From assembly GCF_005877005.1 (NCBI RefSeq), contig NZ_SSNH01000008.1:1-64000 (forward strand): a stretch of DNA of 64,000 nucleotides. Reading direction: 5' to 3'. The notes under the pieces are model-generated. The model ran no database searches and had not been told where the DNA came from. It was given only the letters and a program-made list of their open reading frames with translations. Both the position numbers and the translations under genes were made by a program. This document shows, piece by piece, positions 58,392-64,000 of this stretch (position 1 is its first letter; the number at the start of each line of letters is the position of its first letter). The stretch comes from Sinomonas susongensis. GTDB taxonomy: Bacteria > Actinomycetota > Actinomycetes > Actinomycetales > Micrococcaceae.

Positions 58392-59171
58392 GTGAGTGAG
58401 GCAGAGCAGCCCACTATTCTTGAGGTGCAGGAACTCGTGGTCCGCTACGGTTCGCAGACGGCCGTGGACGGGCTGAGCTTCTCCATCCGGCGCGGCGAGA
58501 TCTTCGGGCTCCTCGGCCCGAACGGGGCGGGCAAGACGACGACGCTGAGCGTCATCGAGGGCCTCCGCAAGCCCGACGGCGGCCACGCGACGGTCGACGG
58601 CGAGGAGACAGTGCGCGCGCCGCTCGCGGTCAAGGCGAAGCTCGGCGTCCAGCTCCAGGCCTCGAGCTTTCAGTCTGAGCTCACGATCGAGCAGATCGCG
58701 CGGCTCTATGCCGGGCTCTATGGGCTCAGCCTCCCGCAGAGGCAGCTCCGGGAACGGCTCGCGGACGTGGGCCTCGAGCAGGAGCTCTCGAAGCCGTTCA
58801 AGAAGCTCTCGGGCGGCCAGCAGCAGCGCTTCTCGCTCATGGTCGCCTCGATCCACAACCCGCCGATCCTGCTCCTCGACGAGCCGACAGCGGGACTCGA
58901 CCCGCAGTCCCGACGCCAGCTGTGGGACCGTATCGAGCGGTCCCGGCAGGGCGGCGGGAGCATCCTCCTCACGACCCATTCCATGGAGGAGGCCCAATCG
59001 GTGTGCGACCGGGTGGCCATCATCGACCACGGTCGGCTCCAGGCCTTGGGCGCCCCGAGGGACCTCGTTGCCATGCACCGGGACGATCCGCGAGTGCGCG
59101 CCGTCGCCCGGGGCGACGTGACGTTGGAAGATGTCTTCATCGGGCTGACAGGAAGTGCCATCCGTGACTGA
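58392..59171 (+). CDS. ABC-2 type exporter ATP-binding protein
   Basis: The 259-residue ATPase has Walker A GPNGAGKTTTLSV near residue 42, signature LSGGQQQRFSLM, Walker B ILLLDEPTAGLDPQSRR and LTTHSMEEAQSVC. It belongs to the DrrA/CcmA-like group that pairs with ABC-2 permeases for lipid, drug or antibiotic export. GTG 58392 follows GGAGGTAG at good spacing; the open frame further upstream crosses the SAM-riboswitch region and is not coding. The permease gene overlaps its stop. Confidence 0.9.
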   Translation: MSEAEQPTILEVQELVVRYGSQTAVDGLSFSIRRGEIFGLLGPNGAGKTTTLSVIEGLRKPDGGHATVDGEETVRAPLAVKAKLGVQLQASSFQSELTIEQIARLYAGLYGLSLPQRQLRERLADVGLEQELSKPFKKLSGGQQQRFSLMVASIHNPPILLLDEPTAGLDPQSRRQLWDRIERSRQGGGSILLTTHSMEEAQSVCDRVAIIDHGRLQALGAPRDLVAMHRDDPRVRAVARGDVTLEDVFIGLTGSAIRD

Positions 59172-59925
59172 GACAACCGTGCCCGCTGCGCCGCAGATCG
59201 GGCTGACCCTGCGATCCCTCCTGCGTGCAGACGCCACCGTGCTGATGCGCAGCAGGCAGGCCTTCGTCCTCAATCTCGCCGTGCCGATCCTGATCCTCAT
59301 CGTGACCAACCGCGGCGGCCGGCTCGGAAACCCGGGCTTCCTCATCGGCATGGCGCTCACCTACGGCCTGCTGTCCTCGGCGCTCATCGGCTACTCGATC
59401 ACCGTGGCGCGCGACCGGGAGGCAGGCGTCTTCCAGCGGCTTCGGGTCACCCCCACGCCGACCTGGGCCATCATGGCGAGCCGGCTCGCAGTGCAGCTCG
59501 CGGCAAACCTGATCGTGTCCGTCATCGTCATGATCGTCGGCAGCATCATGCACAACACGAGCTTCTCGTTCGGCGTCTACCTCCTCATGTTCGCCGTCTC
59601 GCTGCTCGGCGCCGTCGTCTTCCTGAGCATCGGCCAGGCGATCGTGGGCCTCGTCAAGAACGCGACGGCAGTCAACGCGGTCGGGAGGGTCCTGTTCATC
59701 CTGCTGATCCTCACCGGCATCCTCGGCTCGACAGGCATCCTTGGCGACGACTTCAAGAGCTTCGCCTCGTGGACGCCCGTCGGGGCCCTCATCAACCTGT
59801 TCTCTGCGGTCCTGAACGCCTCAGCCTGGGGCACCGACCAGACGGAGGGCATCATCGCGTCGATCGGGTACATCGTGGTCTTCGCCTGGATCGGCATCCG
59901 CTGGTTCCGATGGGAGCCGCAGTGA
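59164..59925 (+). CDS. ABC-2 type exporter permease
   Basis: The 253-residue membrane protein has six helices in ABC-2 order: an N-terminal helix after LLRADATVLMRSRQAFVLNL, the long cytosolic stretch VARDREAGVFQRLRVTPTPT typical of the coupling helix, and later helices with VFLSIGQAIVGLVKNATAVN. GTG 59164 lies inside the ATPase stop region with GGAAG upstream; GTG 59155 is possible. The export substrate is unknown. It converges on the thioesterase gene with a 7-bp gap. Confidence 0.88.
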   Translation: MTETTVPAAPQIGLTLRSLLRADATVLMRSRQAFVLNLAVPILILIVTNRGGRLGNPGFLIGMALTYGLLSSALIGYSITVARDREAGVFQRLRVTPTPTWAIMASRLAVQLAANLIVSVIVMIVGSIMHNTSFSFGVYLLMFAVSLLGAVVFLSIGQAIVGLVKNATAVNAVGRVLFILLILTGILGSTGILGDDFKSFASWTPVGALINLFSAVLNASAWGTDQTEGIIASIGYIVVFAWIGIRWFRWEPQ

Positions 59926-59932
59926 GGCTCCG

Positions 59933-60904
59933 CTAGCTCCGCGCCTCCAGCAGGTGGTTCGGCAGGCGGTTGCCCGGGGCGCGTCCGCGGATCTCGAGGA
60001 GCTCGCGGGCGTGCGACCACAGTCTCCGGTCCTCGTCCGAGACCGGCGCCCACGGCGTGACGGGACGGGCTGTCCCGCTATCGTCGCGCGCCACCATGAC
60101 CGTGAGGCAGTAGGTCGTGAGGTGCAGTCCGCCGCCCTTCGGACTGCCCGAGCGCACGTGGACCGCGATGTGCATCCCCTTGTTTCCCGTGTACACGAGG
60201 CGTGCCTCGACCTCGACGACGTCGCCGATCAGCAGGGGCCGGTAGAAGCGGACGCCGCCGGAGAAGACAGCCACGGTGTCCTGGCCCGAATACCTCGCCG
60301 AGCAGACGTACGCCGCTTCGTCGATCCACTTCATGACCGTTCCGCCGTGGACCTTCCCTCCCCAGTTGACGTCGGTCGGCGCGGCGAGGAAGCGGAGGAC
60401 GACGCGCTCGGCCGTGCCCTCGTCCGTGTAGACCTGACGGCCCATCGACTCGGCGATCTCGTCGCGGACCCGGATCCGCGCAATCGCGTGCGCCTCGGCC
60501 TCGCGCTCCGCGTCGGTTCCCGGCACGAACTTCGGCACTTCGACGGGCTTCCCGTCCGCGCCGACCGCGACGAAGATGACGAGGCACTGGCTGCGCATCG
60601 TGGGCGTGCCGCCCCTCGGATCGCCCGAGGAGACGACGGTGCTGATGTGCATCGACGTCCGACCCGTGTAGACGATCGTGGCCGTGACCTCGACCATGTC
60701 GCCCACGTTCACCGGGTCGGCGAAGTGGATGTTCCCGACGTACGCCGTCACCGCGTAGGTCTTCGACCAGCCGACCGCTGCCGCGTACGCGGCCTTGTCG
60801 ACCCATTCGAGGACGGTGCCGGCGTCGACCGAGCCGGAGTGCCCGACGTCGGTCGGCGCGGCCAGGAAGCGGAGGGTGACGGAATTGCTCGCTGGCTGGG
60901 TCAC
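59933..60904 (-). CDS. Acyl-CoA thioesterase with two hotdog domains
   Basis: The 323-residue protein contains two 4HBT hotdog domains of the BACH/YciA type: LRFLAAPTDVGHSGSVDAGT then VLEWVDKAAYAAA in the first, and LRFLAAPTDVNWGGKVHGGT then VMKWIDEAAYVCSARYSG in the second. The near-identical opening motifs show an internal duplication. Such enzymes hydrolyse medium or long acyl-CoAs to free acids and CoA. GTG 60904 is the start of family sequence. It lies 14 bp after the MetE-like gene and is probably in its operon. Confidence 0.88.
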   Translation of the reverse strand: MTQPASNSVTLRFLAAPTDVGHSGSVDAGTVLEWVDKAAYAAAVGWSKTYAVTAYVGNIHFADPVNVGDMVEVTATIVYTGRTSMHISTVVSSGDPRGGTPTMRSQCLVIFVAVGADGKPVEVPKFVPGTDAEREAEAHAIARIRVRDEIAESMGRQVYTDEGTAERVVLRFLAAPTDVNWGGKVHGGTVMKWIDEAAYVCSARYSGQDTVAVFSGGVRFYRPLLIGDVVEVEARLVYTGNKGMHIAVHVRSGSPKGGGLHLTTYCLTVMVARDDSGTARPVTPWAPVSDEDRRLWSHARELLEIRGRAPGNRLPNHLLEARS

Positions 60905-60918
60905 GCCGTCGTCCTCGC

Positions 60919-62130
60919 TCAGCCCCAGAGCCGCTCGGTGGCGATCCGCGCGCCCTCGGAGAGCGACTCGAGCTTCGCCCACGCGATCTGCGGGTGGACG
61001 CGGCCGCCGAGGCCGCAGTCCGTCGAGGCGATCACGCGCTCGCGGCCCAGGATCTGGGCGAAGCGCTCGATGCGGTCCGCGACGAGCTCGGGGTGCTCGA
61101 CGACGTTCGTCGCGTGCGAGACGACGCCCGGCACCACGGCCTTCTCCTCGGGGAGCGTGAGGTCGCGCCAGACCTTCCACTCGTGCTCGTGGCGCGCGTT
61201 CGCGGCCTCGAACGAGTACGAGCCGGCATTGATCGAGAGCATCGTCTGTGCGAGGTCCGCGAACGGGAGATCCGTGGTGTGCGGGCCGTGCCACGATCCC
61301 CAGCACAGGTGGAAGCGGATCTGCTCCTGCGGCAGGTCGCGGATCGCGTAGTTGAGGGCCTCGACGCGGAGCTGGGTGAACGCGAGGTAGTCCTCGACGG
61401 TCGGCTCCGGGTTGATCATGTCCCAGTTCTCGGCGATCGAGGGATCGTCGATCTGCACGGTGAGTCCGGCTTCGACGATGGCCCTGTACTCCTCGCGCAT
61501 CGCGTCGGCGCACGCGTACACGAGCTCCTCGTCGCTCTTGTAGTACTCATTCGCGATCCGGGACGCCGAGCCCGGGGAGAGGGCCGGGAGGAAGCCGGTC
61601 TCGAAGCCGTTCGCGGCAAGCGCCGCCTTGAGGTGCGCGATGTCGCGCTGGACCGCCTCGTGCCCCGTGTACGTGATCGGCCCGGTCACGGAAGGCTGTG
61701 GGACCGGCTTGCGGCCCGTGAGGATGAAGGAGTTCGGATCGTTGTACGCCTCGTCGAACCGCACACGGTCGCGACGGTCCCGCATGCTCGTGAGGCGGAT
61801 CCTGCCCGGCTCCGAGCGGACCTTGTCCGTGCTCTGCCAGCGGTCGACGCCCCCGGGAGTGAGGCCGCCCAGCCGCGAGAACGAATAGTTCCACCACGCG
61901 CCGTAGTCCACCGAGTTCGACATCGTGTGGCCGTACTCGCCGTCGTTCGGGAACGTGATGCCCGCCTCGCGCTGGCGAGCGACGACGTCCTTCACCGAGC
62001 CCGCGAGCAGCTCCTCGAACGCCGCCGGGTCCTCCGGGTTCTCCGTCATCGCCGCGTTCGCCGCGAGAAGCTCGGGCGAGCGGGGCAGGGAACCGGCGTG
62101 CGTCGTCTGAATGGAGTCCGTGTTGTGCAT
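60919..62130 (-). CDS. Cobalamin-independent methionine synthase (MetE) C-terminal-like protein
   Basis: The 403-residue protein is a stand-alone MetE catalytic barrel. Zinc ligands are visible in IRFHLCWGSWHGPH (His, Cys) and STDCGLGGR (Cys), and THAGSLPRS near the start is typical of the YxjG/YxjH group. It lacks the N-terminal MetE domain that binds folate, so it likely uses another methyl donor or acceptor. A role in methionine or methylthio recycling is possible. ATG 62130 is preferred to ATG 62148. It leads the thioesterase gene. Confidence 0.87.
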   Translation of the reverse strand: MHNTDSIQTTHAGSLPRSPELLAANAAMTENPEDPAAFEELLAGSVKDVVARQREAGITFPNDGEYGHTMSNSVDYGAWWNYSFSRLGGLTPGGVDRWQSTDKVRSEPGRIRLTSMRDRRDRVRFDEAYNDPNSFILTGRKPVPQPSVTGPITYTGHEAVQRDIAHLKAALAANGFETGFLPALSPGSASRIANEYYKSDEELVYACADAMREEYRAIVEAGLTVQIDDPSIAENWDMINPEPTVEDYLAFTQLRVEALNYAIRDLPQEQIRFHLCWGSWHGPHTTDLPFADLAQTMLSINAGSYSFEAANARHEHEWKVWRDLTLPEEKAVVPGVVSHATNVVEHPELVADRIERFAQILGRERVIASTDCGLGGRVHPQIAWAKLESLSEGARIATERLWG

Positions 62131-62229
62131 GGGGCCAGTCTGGCCCATCACGCCGACGGAATTCGCGGGTTACGGCGGGTTAAGCCAACCGGGCCCCTGG
62201 ATCCCGCCCCGTCCCCCCCACAGGGCGGA

Positions 62230-62583
62230 CTAGTCGCGGTCCTCGTCCCCGAAACCCGTCTGCGTGTGGCCGCCGCTCTCCGACGGGATGCCGGCGGCCC
62301 CCGCCGTGCCGAGTCCGATCCCGCTGCCGCGCCGGCGCCGCTCGCGATGCGGCGGCTCCTTTGCCTCCCCGTTCGGGTGGGGGCTGTGCAGGAGCATCGA
62401 CTCCTGGTTGTGGCCGTAGCCCTCGTCCTGGTTGTAGCCCTCGGCCAGTCCGGGGTCGTCGCCGTAGACGGGGGTGTCCGTGTCGGCCGGCTCGGCCGGG
62501 GCGACGGGCTGGCCCGACGGATTGGGCTGGCTCGACGGATCGTGCTGGCTCGGCTGGGTCTCGGTCGCTTCGCTCGGGTCCAT
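62230..62583 (-). CDS. Hypothetical hydrophilic, probably disordered protein
   Basis: The 117-residue protein is rich in Pro, Gly, Gln, Glu and Asp with no hydrophobic core (SSQPNPSGQPVAPAEPADTD, GLAEGYNQDEGYGHNQESM) and a basic patch RERRRRGSG. I recognise no domain. The Shine-Dalgarno is weak. Coding is supported mainly by the absence of a competing frame and by its placement between two expressed genes. Confidence 0.5.
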   Translation of the reverse strand: MDPSEATETQPSQHDPSSQPNPSGQPVAPAEPADTDTPVYGDDPGLAEGYNQDEGYGHNQESMLLHSPHPNGEAKEPPHRERRRRGSGIGLGTAGAAGIPSESGGHTQTGFGDEDRD

Positions 62584-62662
62584 AGGGGAACCGTAGGCAT
62601 ACGACGCCGGAGGGCGCCAGCTCAGTCCGCCCTCGGCTGAGAGGGACGCAGCCGGGCGAGTC

Positions 62663-63868
62663 TCACACGAAGGCGGACTTCCCGGTCACAGCCCGCCCCA
62701 CGATGAGCGAATTGATCTCGTAGCTGCCCTCGTACGTGTAGAGCACCTCGGCGTCCCCGAACAGCTTTGCCATCTCGAAGTCGCTCGAGATCCCGTTCCC
62801 GCCGAGCAACGACCGTCCGAGGGCCACCGAGGCCCGGGCGAGGCGCGTCGTCGTCCCCTTCGCCATCGCCGCCTGCACCATCTCGAGGCGTCCCGCCTGC
62901 TGGAGCCGCGCGATCTCGAGCATGAGCGAAAGCGAGGCCTGGGCGTTCCCCAGGATCTCGGAGAGCTGCTGCTGCACGAGCTGGAACGAGGCCAGCTCGC
63001 GGCCGAACTGCAGCCGGTCGAGAGCATACGCGCGCGCGACGTCGAACGCCGCGAGCTGGATGCCCGCCGCCTGCCAGCCCACCCAGGCACGCGAGTCGCG
63101 GAGGAGCTCGTTCGTCCGCGCGAACCGGGTGGCCCCGGGCAGCCGGTTCGCCTCGGGCACGCGCACCTCGTCGAGCGTGATGTCGGCGTTCTGGATGAGC
63201 CGCAGGCCGATCTTGTGCGCAATCTTCCGGGCACTGAAGCCCGTGCGCTCGGTCTCGACGATGAACCCCTTGATCTCGTGGTCCTCCACGTCGCGCGCCC
63301 ACACGAGCGCGAAATCGGCGATCGTCCCACTGCCGATCCAGCGCTTGGCCCCGTTGAGGACCCACTCCCCGCCGTCGTGCCGTGCCGTTGTCGCGAGTCC
63401 GCCCGCGATGTCCGAGCCGTGCTCCGGCTCGGTGAGCGCGAAGGCGCCGAGCGCCGTGAAGCTCTCGAGGGGGCCGATCCAGCGCCGCTTCTGCTCTTCG
63501 GACCCGAGGGAGGCGATCATGCCGAGGATCAGCTCGTTGTGGATGCCGACGAGCGCCGAGAGCGAGACATCCGCCCGGGCCACTTCCGTGTACATGAGGC
63601 CCTTGAAGAGCGCGGACGTGCCGTCCGTCTGGAGCCGCGCGAGGCCAGCGTCCGCGAGCCCGGGAAGAAACTCGTGGGGGAACTCCTCGTTGTTCCAGTA
63701 CTCGATGCTCGCTGGCCTGATGACGTTCTGGAGATAGTCGCGCGCGGCGTGATAGCGGCGCCGGTCCTCCGGAGGGAGGAGGTCGACGACGTGGAGGACG
63801 TCGGCGTCCGGGAACGGCGGGGCGGGCGGGCGAGTGGCGGCTTCAAGCGGTGATGGAGTCTCGAGCAT
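62663..63868 (-). CDS. Acyl-CoA dehydrogenase
   Basis: The 401-residue flavoenzyme has the acyl-CoA dehydrogenase motifs FALTEPEHGSDIAGGLATTA (FAD/substrate loop), WVLNGAKRWIGSGTIADFAL, and LLGGNGISSDFEMAKLFGDA with the following YTYEGSYEINSLIVGRAVTG. The EGSYEIN region matches glutaryl-CoA or short-branched-chain dehydrogenases, where the catalytic base precedes it. The exact acyl substrate is uncertain. ATG 63868 begins the family sequence. It may act with the nearby thioesterase in acyl-CoA turnover. The last 132 bp of the window hold only its presumed promoter. Confidence 0.9.
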   Translation of the reverse strand: MLETPSPLEAATRPPAPPFPDADVLHVVDLLPPEDRRRYHAARDYLQNVIRPASIEYWNNEEFPHEFLPGLADAGLARLQTDGTSALFKGLMYTEVARADVSLSALVGIHNELILGMIASLGSEEQKRRWIGPLESFTALGAFALTEPEHGSDIAGGLATTARHDGGEWVLNGAKRWIGSGTIADFALVWARDVEDHEIKGFIVETERTGFSARKIAHKIGLRLIQNADITLDEVRVPEANRLPGATRFARTNELLRDSRAWVGWQAAGIQLAAFDVARAYALDRLQFGRELASFQLVQQQLSEILGNAQASLSLMLEIARLQQAGRLEMVQAAMAKGTTTRLARASVALGRSLLGGNGISSDFEMAKLFGDAEVLYTYEGSYEINSLIVGRAVTGKSAFV

Positions 63869-64000
63869 GGGTGGCCCTCTCCGTGATCGGCTCCGGCCCT
63901 CGTGAGGCAGGGAGCAGTCTTCCGAACCGTTGGACGTCCTAGTATATTTCAAGGTGACGTGCATCACTAGGCCGGGCCCGACGACGAGCCCGAGCGGGGC

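Noticed and set aside
59905-61513. Long minus-strand extension of the thioesterase frame
   Set aside because: It runs through the MetE-like gene in another frame; family sequence starts only at GTG 60904.

Overview
The window is chromosomal DNA of a high-G+C actinobacterium, probably a member of the Micrococcaceae close to Arthrobacter/Sinomonas. This rests on the very high G+C, a full NHEJ set (Ku, LigD and a second ATP-dependent ligase), an mrp operon with a fused A-B subunit, actinobacterial TPP and SAM-IV-like riboswitches, and protein similarity as I recognise it. No database search was possible, so the genus is an inference. I see no rRNA, tRNA, insertion sequence, prophage or CRISPR array.

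Layout. 1-5 kb: the N-terminus of an amino-acid permease, dcd, and a lactate-oxidation operon lutABC behind a divergent FadR-type regulator with a perfect palindromic operator. 5-8 kb: a KhtTU-like K+/H+ antiporter pair and a UMF1-type MFS protein. 8.3-14.7 kb: a seven-function Mrp Na+/H+ antiporter operon in six translationally coupled ORFs. 14.7-16.5 kb: an AbiEi/DUF559 nuclease-like gene bracketed on both sides by roughly 21-nt repeat arrays in opposed orientations, the oddest structure here. 16.9-20 kb: a TPP riboswitch and a ykoEDC ECF transporter. 20-23 kb: a VOC protein, an XRE-MurA fusion with an intact MurA active site, and a quinone-oxidoreductase-like protein.

23.2-32.7 kb is a probable 5-oxoproline (pyroglutamate) catabolic region: DUF969/DUF979(frameshifted)/DUF2891 genes, then pxpA, a fused pxpB-pxpC, a one-chain biotin carboxylase-BCCP and a GntR/FCD regulator in one operon. 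Three TNGTNNNACNA palindromes, two before the DUF969 gene and one before pxpA, tie the two parts into one putative regulon. The carboxylase plus PxpBC pair has the same domain set as urea carboxylase, which suggests a biotin-dependent reaction. 32.7-38 kb: LigD, a LigC-type ligase, CsbD and Ku, followed by large inverted repeats. 38-40.5 kb: a Rieske-DUF2231 protein and two small acidic paralogues either side of an NmrA-like gene. 40.5-41.8 kb: a lower-G+C accessory patch with a DUF3883 nuclease-like gene and a possibly frameshifted small gene.

41.8-47 kb: a kinase-like phosphotransferase, an NTF2-like protein and a hexuronate operon (LacI regulator, mannonate dehydratase, UxuB-type oxidoreductase). 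47-53.2 kb: a DNA-binding protein of unknown role, then a CitA/CitB-type two-component system divergent from a NitT/TauT-type ABC transporter whose leader holds twin hairpins. 53.3-64 kb: an aldo/keto reductase, a YbdK-type carboxylate-amine ligase, a SAM-IV-like riboswitch controlling DUF1737-rhodanese-metZ, an ABC-2 exporter, a double-hotdog thioesterase with a MetE-like protein, and an acyl-CoA dehydrogenase. Many very long antisense ORFs are only high-G+C shadows and were left out.
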